Below are positions 26,140-38,006 of a stretch of DNA of 64,000 nt, piece after piece; the stretch's first letter is position 1, and every line of letters starts with the position of its first letter. Under the pieces are notes generated by a model. The model was not told where the DNA came from, did no database searches, and saw only the letters and a list, made by a program, of their open reading frames with translations. The DNA is taken from assembly GCA_004352715.1 (NCBI GenBank), contig SCFE01000008.1, positions 2,269,539-2,333,538 of the forward strand, in the 5' to 3' direction. The stretch comes from Hofstenia miamia. Taxonomy: Eukaryota > Xenacoelomorpha > Acoela. Made by a program: the position numbers and the translations under genes.

Positions 26140-27284
26140 GTATTCTAAAATGTCACAATAAATCTCCGAACGTGGTTAGTAATTAATACAGAAATGAACT
26201 CAAAGTGCTTGGTTTAACAAATCCCAAGAAGATCTGCTTTGGAGTGCAATGCCTTTTTATCTACTTTCACCATGGCCTTATTTATTATTGCAATAACCGC
26301 ATTCGATTGCTAATGTGAACAACTTCGAAAAGCATGTGTCATATATTTTTTTTAAAAATGACCATACCTCATTGTACACCAAGGGATAAAACAAATGCAA
26401 CATAAAGGAAATATTAATAGATATCAAATAAGTAAGGTGTCTAGCGACAAAATTGAATTAGCAAATTGCGCTTAAATTCACGAAAGAAAGAAATGACCTT
26501 TCTTTGTTGTATGTGTTACGTTGTTTTGCAATCGCCTAATTGAAGGAAGTACAACATAAAAACAAAGTGAAAAACTGACAATACTTCTGTGGAGAATTTT
26601 TTTCAATTTATGGTTAAATCAAACATATTTTCATTTGTGCTCTAATTCACTTGAAGTGAGAACCATTTAAATGAAGGCTTCAATTAGTTTTTTGTAAAAA
26701 ATTTCTATTGTTAATTAATGGACAATGTCTAGATTTTAATAAATTTATCTCATAAGTTGTTTGAAAAATTTATTAAAAAGCACAAGTACCTATATTATGA
26801 AAATTTTGATGGATCAGTGTGTACTAAAACGTTGGAAAAAATTTTATAATTTGTATAATGCTGTATTCTACTTAAATGACGACTATTCCTATGAAAATAT
26901 AGCGTAAACTTACGTCAAAAATTAGCAGACAAAATACTAACCCTTAAACAATTTGCTGCAGAATAAAGTGGAAATTGCATCGCGAGTAGAAGCAGAAATT
27001 ATCCCAGCCAATAGAATCCATTATCTTATTCATCTTTATTAAGTTGGATTTCATATTTTTTGTCTCTATATATTGTCTAAAATATATTTTAAATTTAAAA
27101 ACAAATTTATTTTTCGTGTCACTAGAAACAACATATAGTAAAACTGTTTTAAATCGACCTCCCTTACTGCAAGCATTTGCTTATACCGACTAAAGATACA
27201 TTTTTCCTCCCAATCATAGTTATTCTAATGTAAGCTTTATAACGAACGTTTATATAATGACCATGTCGTATTTCTTCTTTGCAG
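26140..27284. other. AT-rich sequence, no gene seen
   Basis: Dense stops and no recognisable repeats. Confidence 0.5.
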
Positions 27285-27444
27285 GGCTGTTATAAAGCAA
27301 GCTTACAGCATATTTAAGGGAAAAGGCCATACTAAATTCAGAAATAATAAAGATTGGGCCTATTCCTATGAAGTTTTTGTCAATAACTCTAAAGAAGATG
27401 ATAAGCTATTAAAAACAACATTTTTTCATTTATCGCATACATAG
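27285..27444 (+). CDS. Candidate terminal exon, unknown product
   Basis: A strong acceptor (cgtatttcttctttgcag) at 27267-27284 precedes a 53-codon open frame ending in TAG at 27442-27444. The residues are charged and balanced (KGKGHTKFRNNKDWAYSYEV), unlike random AT-rich translation. No upstream exon was identified and the family is not recognised. A chance acceptor is possible. Confidence 0.25.
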
Positions 27445-28229
27445 GAAATTATAGGAAACAGCAGTTCTAAGTAATTCTAAGGTTTGGATATTAATTGTTT
27501 TCATATTAAAAGGGAGTTTGCATGGGATCTAAAACATCCGTTATGAAAAATCCGTTTTAGTAGGATTTTAAAAACATTGAGTTAACTTAATTAATTAACA
27601 ACATTTTATGTTTGGATGTACTTCTTTTTTTAGCATAGAGTTGTTATTTCATTTATATAATTGTTTCTAATTGAAAATTGGTTGCTTCTATGAAATTAAA
27701 TTGAGTAATTTGAATGCTTTATTTACCAAATTTGTTAAGCATGTTTCTATGTCATCATTTAATTAAGACAAATGAAGGCAAACCTTCAGTAGAAAGGTGG
27801 AATTAAACTGTTAGAACCACTATGAATTAGCAACAACAAAATTAGTTAGTAATTAAAATTTGCTTGCCCAGCTAAAGCATCTAATCTTTCCAAGGTTGAA
27901 TCAGCACAGTAAGTGAATTGAGTCGCCCTACATTTGATCCGCAGGAAATAATATTATTATATTTGCTGTACCGAAAGTATTTTTATTTTAATTATTAAAT
28001 TTGCATCTACTATCAGTTTTTGCAAATGCAATAATTTAGTTTTTACAGGTACATTTGCATACATGTAAAATGTAAATAAAAATTGGAAAGTTTATACAAT
28101 ATTTACAAATTTTTAATGAACTCACTTGTTAGAAAATGTCAGCTTTTCCCACATTTAGTTCAATGTTGCAGCAGAGTTGTAGCTAGTGTTCTTAATACCG
28201 GTTTATTTTCCCAGTCCCTGAATATTCCG

Positions 28230-31200
28230 GAATACATATAAATTAGTGAATTTCCAGTGAAATAACTATAAATTTGAGGCCCCATTCTTTATGAATGCAA
28301 AATTGAAATATATTGTAGGCATTCTTAGAAATTGTGAATTGATATTTGTACCATTGAACTTGATGGTACCAGCCATTTTTTGAATTAAAGAATTTATATG
28401 ATTTTTGAATTTTGGTTGATTGTTAATTAACACTCCTAAATATTTTATTCTTGTTTGCTCCATTATTTCTTTGTTGTTAAGATACAATTTTGTCTTTGTT
28501 TCGCCTTTTGTTAATTTATTCATCTGCATAAAAGCAGTTTTTTCAATATTAAGAAACATCATGTTTTTGTTATAGTAGTCATGTATGAGATATAAGTTGG
28601 ATTGTAGTTCATCGATGTTTATTGTATAGATTAATGTATCATCTGCATATAACATACATTTTATGTTTATGTGATTTGAAATATCATTTATATAGATATT
28701 AAACAACACAGGACCCAAAACAGAACTTTGCGGAACACCCCTTTCAATTTTCAAAAGATTTGATGATTCATTTTTAAATTGCACAAATTGATATCTATTA
28801 TTTAAGTAATCATCAATAAGTCAAGAAGAAGTAAGGTCGAAGTTGTATGTATCTTTCAATTTTTTAATCAATATTCTATGATCTATAAAATTGAATGACT
28901 TTGCAATGTCTAAAGAAAGGATATATACACTTTCCTTTCTATCTGTGAGTTGTCTCCAATCTTCTACTGTATCCAAAAGAGCATTCATAGTAGAAGAACG
29001 TTTTCTAAATCCAAATTGATTTTTGAAATAACAGCTAATCTGATTGTGTAAAATTTTTTCGAAAATCTTATTAATTCCAGTTAATATTGATATAGGTCTG
29101 TAGTTTGAAGAAATGTTGCTTATACCTTTTTTAAAGATTGGAATAACTTTTGCAACCTTTTTTTCATCAGAATTTTTGTTGAATTTAATGCATTCATTAA
29201 ATAAGAAACACAAAGTTCTTGCTATAACATTAGCGATTCTTTTAAAAACCATGTAGGATAGTTACAATTTCCTTTAGTTTTTCTAATATTTAAACATTTT
29301 GAAGCATCTAGAAATTCATGCAAGGAAACATATCTAAAAGCAAATGAACTTGCATTGAACTTTAAATTTTTATGTTTCTCAAATTTGTTCGTGATATTAT
29401 ATTGCTGACCTCTAAATTTTCAAAAGTTTATGAAATCTTCTTTAAATAAATTTGATATTTCCAATTTATTGTACACGTGATTCTCTTTCTTATCTAATAG
29501 GTATTCAGGTTCAATGTTTGAATGTGGTTTCAAAAAATTATTAATGTATTTCCACTTTTGAGAACATGTTTTCATTTTTTCAAAAGAAGATTTCAAAAAT
29601 GAACTTCGATCTTGTTTACAACTGTTCGATGCAATATTTATGTAGATTTTATATTTCTTCATATTTTCATAGCCTTTGTCTTTACACAAATTTCTAGGAA
29701 TTCTCTTTTAATTTACAGAAATGATCTTGTTTGTAACTGGGAAATGTTTATTATATAATGAGCCAAGTTATTATTGATAAAGCTTAGTTTCTCATTAATG
29801 GACATTGAGTTATAATAGTTAAGCCAATTTAGATTTAGCAAGTCCCAAAATAATTTTTCTTTGTTAAATGTTTTACAATCATTATAACATACACATTTTT
29901 TCTCTTTGTTGACTTTCATTTTAACATATATTGCACATGTAATTTGATAATCGGAAATGAAAAAATCTGTTACTATGTAATGAAGCTATTATAGTTGGAA
30001 ATGTCTGTAATTCAATAGTCAATTAAAGATGACCTTTTTCTATTAATATGAGTCGGAATTGTTTTATTGAGTACTTCCAATCCGAAAATGTCTATAACAT
30101 CATGAACATTTGCATTATCATACTTATTTAGATAATTCTGGCTATAATCGCCCATAAGAATTACTGGCTTATTTTCAATCATTGCTCATGATAATTCAGA
30201 AGATAGTATAACAGAAAATTCATTAAAATTTCTTCAATTATTGCAATAACTTAAATTTATTAAATGCTTTACATTCAATATTAAAATTTCTATCCATAAG
30301 CTTTCAAATTGGGTATTTTGAACATTTAGATCTTGACGTATTTATAGATGAAAATGCTTAGGTATGATAAATAATATGCCGCCACCTCTGCTCTTTGTAG
30401 AATTTGTAAGATCTCTATCCTTGCAAAATATCTTAAACCAATTTCTCTTATAGATGTTGTCATTATCATTATTTTTTAACCATGTTTCCGTTATTCCGCA
30501 AATTGTGTTTTCATCCATATTTAAAATCAATTCTTCATACTTTGTTACTTTATTTGTTAAGCTTTGGAAATAAATATTAAGAAATTTGACTTGGTTTTCA
30601 TATTGCTTTATACAGAGTGGGCCATAAGTCGCGCACCAAAGAATTAAATGATATGAAACTGTAAAATCTGCGTGGTAGAATATATTTTCTTTTCTTTCGG
30701 TATGTGATACATCTTTTTTTATGAGGTAATGAAACTTTTTTGTATTTATCACTTGCTATAATTATTGCTTTGCCTCTTTCAGAATATTTGTTAAGCTTGG
30801 TTTTAATAAATAATGTTTGTTACTGTCAGAATTATTTCAAATCCTTTGGTGTGCGACTTATGGCCCACCCTATATATTCACTAAATTCAGTGAAATTAAA
30901 AAATTTTGCTTTAATCATATTTAGTTTTTCTAATCGTAATATTTAGTTGTTCAATGTATATTGGGCATTTTCTACTAAATCCATTGTGATTAGATGATTC
31001 CAAATGAAATTGTTTAGAATTAACACAATTTATACAATTATGTTTATTCTTGTCATTTTTGATGGGACATTCTTTATAACTAAAACATAGATGATAATGT
31101 CTCATTATTGCAACTTTTTGATGAGTGTCCATATTTACCAGTTACAACACATCTTGACATAATGATGATCTCTAATATTCAGTATATTGAGTCCCAATTT

Positions 31201-31445
31201 CAACTTTTTATTGAGAATTAGTAAACGTATTTTAGGTGGAACCTTTATAATAACTTTCATAGAATTCTTCATATAGTTTGTTTTAGAAAATAATATTGAA
31301 ATGTCATTTTCATTAACATCCTTTAATATTCTTTATTATCAATCAATAAATTACTTTTAAGTGCATTAAAATATGTCAGTTCTTCATATATGGGAACATT
31401 TGTAATAATAAGTTTTGGTAAAAATTTTGTTGAGATTCTCAGATT
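28230..31445 (-). mobile_element. Near-full-length non-LTR retrotransposon (ORF1 + ORF2)
   Basis: Read on the minus strand, the ORF1 region (about 31440-30935) ends in gag-like zinc knuckles: a GKYGHSSKSC knuckle whose second Cys is lost, and a following HNCINC...RKCPIY array as in I/Jockey-type ORF1 proteins. ORF2 has an AP endonuclease with the catalytic-Glu motif GITETWLK (about 30490) and GDYSQN in place of GDFN (about 30150), an Asn/Lys-rich linker (29.4-29.9 kb), then RT with NYRPISIL, motif A LSLDIAKSFNFIDH, GVPQSSVLGPVLFNIYI (motif B, one Gly replaced by Ser) and an intact LYADDT box at about 28660, followed by KYLGVLINNQPKFKNHI. The RT is interrupted by only one in-frame TGA near 28820 and a frameshift near 29245, so decay is mild. 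A 260-bp element splits the endonuclease. Clade: Jockey/CR1/I-like. Confidence 0.87.
30613..30872. mobile_element. TA-flanked miniature inverted-repeat element (Tc1/mariner-like)
   Basis: A 29-bp left end (30613-30641, core GTGGGCCATAAGTCGC) and a right end (30844-30872) are inverted copies with 26 of 29 matches. TA dinucleotides lie directly outside both ends (30611-30612, 30873-30874), as for Tc1/mariner insertions. The interior has no transposase. It lies within the LINE endonuclease domain, whose coding sequence resumes on either side, so it inserted after the LINE. Confidence 0.8.
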
Positions 31446-32047
31446 GATATTTTTTCGAAAGAAATGGATATATTATGGTAGGAATTACCTGGTGTGACAT
31501 CATTTGCTGTTTTTTGAAAAAAATTTAGATAATGTACCTCAATATCTCAAAATTTTCCCACCATCAATTAATGTTTAGTTGCATTTCCACTAATCTGTAG
31601 TTTTTTTATGTTTTTTTCATTATTTCCTCCCTTGCAACAGCAGTTTTGAATACACATTAGAATGTGATTCGACACCCATCCACTAATTATTTTTTGGAGA
31701 AAAATCTAGCCAAAACTTTGTTAAAACTAAATTCGCGTGAAGAGAATGAATGTTAACAATTTAATAAACGGCTTAGAATGTATTAATGCCAATTCTGCTG
31801 CAAAATACATTATGTCAGTCATCATTTATACATATTTCTTTCAAATCAACGTCATGAATCTAAACAGCAGGGCGAACCAGGGCACCGAAACATGAAAGAT
31901 AAAACTATGGTACACCTGTTGGCAGATTTCATCTGGAATAATAAATTGGATTTAATTTAGTTGTCTCTTGTTTAGCAGAATTTGTTTAGAAAAAATTTTG
32001 TTTCCTTTTTGTGTTTTTTTGTATTTCAAAATGAATATAAAACTCGT
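31446..32047. other. AT-rich sequence, little seen
   Basis: A GC-richer patch at 31865-31925 is open on the plus strand for about 40 codons after an acceptor-like AAACAG; too weak to call. Confidence 0.45.
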
Positions 32048-32051
32048 TTAA

Positions 32052-32571
32052 CACTAGAACTCCGAACCGGTCATTTGTGACCGTTTTTGATGCAATTGTT
32101 AAACAACTACTTCCCTATGTATGTACCTATGTAAAAATTTTTACAAGTTTACACCTATATTCACTAATTCTGCTGTAAAGTACGAATTGATGACATTTTC
32201 GGAAAACAGACAGACTTAGATATTAAAAATCATTAATACCCCTTAAACTCCGAAAACCGGTCATTTGTGACCCAGACTAAACATTTCATGCATGCGTTTG
32301 TGTAGTTATATTTATGCAGTAATATACTTTATATTGAGCATGTGTTTAACAGTTTTGCTAGTTTTAGTTAAAAATTAATGGCAAGAGAAGCAGCAAAACG
32401 AGCTCTTAATCAAATTATGTGGGATATTACATCAGATAGCAGTAGAAGTGTTTATTAAATATGAACCTGAATGCCTGTATAAATCTCACTGTAATGAATT
32501 CTACACAAATACTGGTCATTTATGACCGGATTAGGAATTAAAGGGTGTATTAAATTTTCGGCGTTCTAGTG
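32052..32571. mobile_element. piggyBac-like miniature element with TTAA target duplications
   Basis: A 15-bp terminal inverted repeat (CACTAGAACTCCGAA on the left; 14 of 15 match on the right) is flanked on both sides by TTAA (32048-32051 and 32572-32575), the target duplication diagnostic of piggyBac-type elements. At 520 bp there is no transposase. Inside, the palindrome GGTCATTTGTGACC occurs near the left end and near 32264, with a one-base variant (GGTCATTTATGACC) near the right end. The ACTCCGAA motif also recurs internally. Confidence 0.82.
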
Positions 32572-33063
32572 TTAAAAACACCAAAATTAAATTTTAAGAA
32601 ATTTAAAAATCTCAGCATATAAAATCACCATCAAGAACTGGCCCCAGTAAGATGTAAACCTAACTGAAAACAATAAAAAAATTGACACACGGTATAATCA
32701 AGTAAGTACGATTTGATGTCAACTTACCTCATCCTAACCTAAAGACCGTTAATGGGATCATTGCCCAATAATTATTATATTATTGTATGTGATATATGCT
32801 TTTGTTTCAGTTTGTTTTCAATTCAGGAAAAAGAACAATTTATAAGTTTTTCATAAACTAATAATGATAAGGTCCAGTCCAGTCTCCAAAGATTATATGA
32901 AAAGATAAGTAATTTATCTTTCTTTTTCTATTTAAAGGCTATTTATTTCTAAATGTATACGTACAATACATGTACAAATGTATTTATAATGAAATATGCA
33001 CTAGCAATGTTGTTTACAAAGCTCATATACATCTACATAGATCTATACGCATAAAAAGTTTTA

Positions 33064-33242
33064 TCAGAGCTCAATATTTTGATCGGTAAAAAATAGGCCT
33101 TCAAAAATTGTGTTGGACTGACCTTTGAATGCAGCAGTAGGATTCTGTCCAATCCCAAACATTCCGTCTACACCCAGTTCTGCAGACAATGGTTCATTTG
33201 CATACATGTGGCATTTTTCAATAGTAACCAAAATATAAGATA
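33064..33242 (-). CDS. Candidate terminal exon, unknown product
   Basis: The minus strand is open for about 56 codons ending in TGA at 33064-33066. The sequence is balanced and protein-like (GMFGIGQNPTAAFKGQ, IFEGLFFTDQNIEL) within AT-rich DNA. An internal acceptor (attgtctgcag) would start the exon at 33179. Not recognised. Together with 33500-33601 and 34550-34740 it suggests one minus-strand gene here. Confidence 0.35.
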
Positions 33243-33499
33243 TAATTTTTATTAAACACTTTTATATATTGTTTCAAAAATTTACAAATATTAATGGGGA
33301 TTTTAAAAGTATTCACAAAGAGTCAATGAATTACCAATACTTAGGGTTTAAACTCAACATTTTCTTCTAACTTATAAAACATTTGGTTCTAAATTAATCA
33401 TATAGTGTGAATAAATGTGGATGCAATATTATCAGATTGCACACTTCCAATGGACCTTATATTATAACTCAATCGAGCCATGATTTATAATTTATAATG

Positions 33500-33601
33500 A
33501 ATTGTGGACTGCTGGCCTGAAATGAGTGGTATTGGTTGCCAAAGATCTTACAAGTGGCTCACTGGTTGCATTAGCATCAATTTCAGCAGTCATTCTGTTA
33601 G
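33500..33601 (-). CDS. Candidate short exon, unknown product
   Basis: After a good acceptor (cttttttgctaacag) the minus strand reads an ATG and 33 codons of Ala/Thr/Asn-rich sequence (MTAEIDANATSEPL...) to TAA. An internal donor (CTT|gtaaga) could end the exon earlier in phase 0. Not recognised. Lies between two other minus-strand candidate exons. Confidence 0.33.
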
Positions 33602-34010
33602 CAAAAAAGATTTTTGAAAAAAGAATAAATACCAATTCAAATTGCACTTTGTTTTGAGCTTTTTAATTTGCGCTGAGATTGGAAGATTTGTATGCTTATT
33701 GTTATCATTTATAATTAAGTCATTCTTTCAGTTTTCAATTAAATTTTTGTATTCAAAATGGCAAGTTGTCTTGCGAACAAACACTTCTGTCTGCATTTAA
33801 TTTTGCTGGTGTTAGATTAACTTACACTGTTCGAACCAATTAATGATATTGATATATAAGTGTTTTTGTTACTTGTAAAGCACTGCCCCTAAAAACGCAA
33901 CTAATTTATGAATGCGATCATTAATTTACCATTATTGGTTTTGAATGGCTTACCGATGCTTCAGTTAATGTACATCGCACACACATTCATTCTATAGCAG
34001 TCATCTGCCA

Positions 34011-34014
<4 letters not shown>

Positions 34015-34042
<28 letters not shown>

Positions 34043-34094
34043 NNNNNNNNNNNNNNNNNNNNNNNNNNNNNNNNNNNNNNNNNNNNNNNNNNNN

Positions 34095-34136
<42 letters not shown>

Positions 34137-34142
34137 TATAAT
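34015..34142. repeat. (TA)n microsatellite containing a 52-N gap
   Basis: TA tracts flank the gap at 34043-34094. Just upstream (33940-33990) the minus strand has a donor-like ATCG|gtaagc, which may mark a non-coding or very short exon of the same gene. Confidence 0.9.
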
Positions 34143-34538
34143 ATGTTAAGGTGAGTCGTTAAAAACATTTTTCGAAGTTAGATTTGCCTCGTATTGTGTT
34201 TGTTAACTAGGTTTAAAATTATTATTATGTGTGCAAAATTTCAGCCAAATTGGCTGAGCGAAAATATCTGAAATTTTGTGCAAAAAATAGCAAAATGTGT
34301 AAATTCGTGTTTGCTTAAATTAGATACTATAGAGGAAATGTATGTATGAATTTAGGTTTTTAAGGTTATATAAATCATGCACAAGAAATATATGCTCTTA
34401 ATAACTTGAATTTATGTTACCATACTTATCTCAATCAGACAAAGAATCACTAAAAACATTGAATTTTCTATTAGAAACATTGAATTTGTTTACATAGATG
34501 TGCATGAAGAAAATCAAGTGAAAAATATTTTAGTATGC

Positions 34539-34757
34539 CTATAAAAGATAATACTTTTCTGTTAGAGTGATGTAGTCTTCCTTGGATTCGGTTCGATGAC
34601 GTATTTTACGTGATGCCAATTTAGTTATTAGGAGTTTTGCATCATCAATATAAACTGCCTTGGAAGATAAGAACATGATTCGCTCTATTATATTTATTGG
34701 TTGTGGCTCTAAAAATGTAAACACTGTTCGAAGAGGCGTAGTTGTTATCATATTTAA
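34539..34757 (-). CDS. Candidate coding exon, unknown product
   Basis: The minus-strand frame runs from an ATG at about 34757 for about 70 codons to a TAG. The composition is typical of a soluble protein (INIIERIMFLSSKAVYIDD, ASRKIRHRTESKEDYITL). A donor-like GAAAA|gtatta near the end would allow splicing to the downstream candidates at 33.6 and 33.2 kb. The opposite strand is also partly open but looks less protein-like. The family is not recognised. Confidence 0.35.
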   Translation of the reverse strand, partial: LNMITTTPLRTVFTFLEPQPINIIERIMFLSSKAVYIDDAKLLITKLASRKIRHRTESKEDYITLTEKYYLL

Positions 34758-34899
34758 ACAAAAATTGTACATTGGTATTATGGGGAATCAAACACGAAAT
34801 TCCACACTTTGGTATTTTTTGGATTTTCGCTCACCAACATTAAACAAAGTCTGTTTTTATAATCACTATTTTCTTTTGTTGAAAAACAAAGAAAATTGA

Positions 34900-35855
34900 T
34901 TACAACGATTTATATATAGATAAAAATTTGCTGCATCATAGAGCAATGAAATTTATGAAATAAAACTGTGCATATTGTTCGTTTCTATGAAAATTGTTTC
35001 TGAAATAAGTAAGTAAACATATCTAAACATTATCTTTAAACCTTGAGTCTTTATAACTTAAAAAATAAGAAATTTCTCTATTATCACATCTTCAAGTGCT
35101 TCTTCTAGTGATCATCATAAAAATGATTGGCATCAACACCACATATTTCTAAATTGATTGTTTGCAAAAATTTCCTTCCAAGCAATAGTATAATTTTATG
35201 ATGTCTTAATAGGCAAAAAAGGTTCGCATCAACATTATTTTGTTTTATTTGTCAGAAAACAGAAAAGCTTAGTATTGTTTATCCTTACATACAATTCCTT
35301 ATTTGAATTATATATATATATATATATTTAACTTAGTCTATTTCCATGCTTTAAATTTCAGTATCAGAATCAATTAATTCAGTATTATTTTCAATGGTTT
35401 TTAGTTTGCATGTTGTGCTGCTTAGTTTTACATTTTTCTTCCATATTCAAATAAGCACTTTTTTGCTAAAATTAGAAGCTTGAAATTTTGAACTTAACAA
35501 TCTACTTTTACATAAATCTTGAATGCCTAATCTAATTTTTAAATGATGCAAATGATTTTTGTCGACACAGTTTAAATTTTATTCTTTCCAAAGTTATTCA
35601 CTGGCATATTAAACATTGTATAAACATATTCATTCATAACTAGTAATATTAAAAAATCCTATATAAACCTAGATTTAAAATGTACATACATGTATATGTT
35701 CCACTATTGCAATAATACGATTACATTATCACCCATTGTATTAATGCAATGCAATGCTGTGTAGGATGAAATAATTGTATAAGTAAAGTTCATTGTTGTA
35801 ATTTTAACGGTAAATTGCTTCCGAATGTAACTTTGTTCATTGATAAATGTAAAAT
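34900..35855. other. AT-rich sequence, no gene seen
   Basis: Contains a short TA run near 35312-35327. No coding or repeat structure supported. Confidence 0.5.
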
Positions 35856-36109
35856 GGAGTTTCCCACCGTAAAAATCATATGTGTTAAATGAATTAATGT
35901 ATGATAAAAGTCCAAAAAATTCTGGGATTGGTAGAGTTCTTCAACAGGCACGTGCAGTTTATGGAACAGATGGTGAACAAACACCTTCCATTCAGAAACA
36001 TCGAAAAAGTGGAAGAAAAATAAAACCAACGTTACTATCCATTGATATAAAACACCAGCCATTTAAGATAGTTCATGAAAGTACTTTGTCCAAGAAGGAT
36101 AAGCAGAAA
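35856..36109. repeat. Copy 1 of a 254-bp doubled segment at a 21-N gap
   Basis: Identical by eye to 36131-36384. Copy 1 ends at the gap (36110-36130) and copy 2 starts right after it: an unmerged contig overlap. It duplicates the 5' part of the candidate exon that follows. Confidence 0.9.
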
Positions 36110-36147
36110 NNNNNNNNNNNNNNNNNNNNNGGAGTTTCCCACCGTAA

Positions 36148-36564
36148 AAATCATATGTGTTAAATGAATTAATGTATGATAAAAGTCCAAAAAATTCTGG
36201 GATTGGTAGAGTTCTTCAACAGGCACGTGCAGTTTATGGAACAGATGGTGAACAAACACCTTCCATTCAGAAACATCGAAAAAGTGGAAGAAAAATAAAA
36301 CCAACGTTACTATCCATTGATATAAAACACCAGCCATTTAAGATAGTTCATGAAAGTACTTTGTCCAAGAAGGATAAGCAGAAAGATGTTATTGTAAAAA
36401 AAGGAGATTCATTTAAAGCAATTGATTACAAACGCAGACGATATAAATATGTTTGTGATAGCATAGTTGTTTCTGAAAAACCCAGAGATTCCATCGCTAG
36501 TACTAAATTACAACGTAATTATTTTATAGTTTACTGTAATTTGTGTCAATCTGTTGTATACTAA
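36148..36564 (+). CDS. Candidate coding exon, basic unknown protein
   Basis: Open plus-strand frame of about 138 codons, first ATG at 36172, rich in Lys, Arg and Ser (QKHRKSGRKIKPTLLSIDIK, DYKRRRYKYVCDSIVV), ending in TAA. GC content is above its surroundings. A donor-like CAAC|gtaatt near 36515 may end the exon earlier. No domain recognised; it looks like an intrinsically disordered, basic segment. The first 237 bp of the frame also appear in the doubled copy upstream, probably an assembly fault. The next plus-strand open frames (37.0 and 37.8 kb) may be further exons. Confidence 0.4.
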   Translation, partial: KSYVLNELMYDKSPKNSGIGRVLQQARAVYGTDGEQTPSIQKHRKSGRKIKPTLLSIDIKHQPFKIVHESTLSKKDKQKDVIVKKGDSFKAIDYKRRRYKYVCDSIVVSEKPRDSIASTKLQRNYFIVYCNLCQSVVY

Positions 36565-37010
36565 AAAGATTCATTAATATGTTACAAAAGACATTAACAA
36601 ATGTCTTAAATTGTGGATAATATATTCTTAGTTGTAAAGTTATGGAAAATTATGGAGGTAATTACGTTAAACTTGCAAGGATTAACTGATGTGCTGTAAA
36701 AAATTTAGAAATGGTTACTTACGAATCTGAAGAATCGGTGAAGAGAACATTTTAAAGGGGAAAAAAGTATTATAGTGATAACAAAAATGGTAAAGAATGA
36801 CTATTGCGAAAACATAATGGAAGCGACAATCAAAACAAAACACGTTGTAAATGGATTTTAGATATCTTTCAATTACCTCGTATGCGTTGTTTATATATTT
36901 AGTTATTAATTGAGAATGAGAGAGAAAAAAGCAGTTTTACCAAAGACTTACATTAAAGGAGTTCTTACATATTTTTACTAAATATTTTTCTAATAAAAAT
37001 TGCAATTTTT

Positions 37011-37271
37011 GTGATAGGTTTTCATTTAGAATCATATAAATATGAGCCAAATCAAGTTATCCGATGTGGTGAAATTAACATATCTAAACATTCAGAAGAC
37101 AAATCAAAAAATAAAGCCTGGTACAGAGCAGAAAAGCGCCACAAAATATCATTACCAAAGCAGCAATCAACCATTGATGAACACAGAAGTTTTTCTATTG
37201 CGAGTACATTAACGCCAAATTTTACAATTAAAGAAAATCTATCAGTAAAACCTCCAGTAGATGTCGGTTAG
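37011..37271 (+). CDS. Candidate coding exon, unknown product
   Basis: An 86-codon plus-strand open frame without an initial ATG, preceded by acceptor-like tttttgtgatag (ending about 37018) and a second one, gttttcatttag. Charged, disordered-looking sequence (SEDKSKNKAWYRAEKRHKI) similar in character to the exon at 36148-36564. Ends in TAG; no convincing donor seen. Likely the same gene as its neighbours, by composition only. Confidence 0.37.
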   Translation: MIGFHLESYKYEPNQVIRCGEINISKHSEDKSKNKAWYRAEKRHKISLPKQQSTIDEHRSFSIASTLTPNFTIKENLSVKPPVDVG

Positions 37272-37825
37272 CTTTCAGTAATTTAATTAAGTCTCTATTA
37301 AGTTAAGTGTTATTACATATCTAGCGTAAAATTAGTGTTATTATATCAATCGTAATAATAAGCCATATTTTTCATTGACTAGCTATTAATACGAAAATTT
37401 CATATGTCTGCCTCTGGAATAAAAGTGGGTTGGATTACGTTTCCAAACGATGGAGAGAAATTGTTAGTTGATAAAATTCATTAAGTACATAATGTGAGGT
37501 TTAAGTTCACATTAAAATATATCATGATAGTATATAATCTACGGGATATTTCGGAGGGTGATTCCCTCCCGGGGAAATATAGTTATCCCTCGGAGCATCA
37601 GCATGAGCTAATATACAATCAAGCAGGTCGAGCTAATTTTGGACTAAGGATACAACATTTAGAAATAAGTCCTTGACCAAATTTTTTGTCATACTCTGAC
37701 AGATTTTGCCAATTTCCTTACTGTTGGCATTGATCATCACATTTTCTTTGAAAAAATGTTCAGTTCTGTGTTTTTGGTCTTAAAATAAAACTAGTTGCAA
37801 AAAATAACTGACAGTGCCTCATTAG

Positions 37826-38006
37826 GTGAAACAAGTTGATGTTAAAAGTCTCTTAAAAGAGCAAAAGCATTCCATAGCAAGAGATGTTATTTCGAGTCTG
37901 ATTTCAGTATTCACAACAAGTCGTTTGTCAGGCTGTATATATTGTATTTATAGTGTTTTAAAAACGCAAAGGATCTGCGTCAGTTTACCAAAGATTTTAC
38001 TGAGCT
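37826..38006 (+). CDS. Candidate coding exon, unknown product
   Basis: Follows an acceptor-like gtgcctcattag (ending 37825) and reads about 60 codons (VKQVDVKSLLKEQKHSIARD...) to a stop at about 38004. Third plus-strand open frame in succession after 36148 and 37011. Not recognised. Confidence 0.3.

Noticed and set aside
32065-32525. GGTCA...TGACC palindromes as nuclear-receptor response elements
   Set aside because: The spacer is 4 bases rather than the 3 of the classic inverted element, and they lie inside a transposon; a transposon-specific site is simpler.
37494-37676. 60-codon plus-strand open frame between two candidate exons
   Set aside because: Composition is mixed and no splice borders were found; not added to the gene model.
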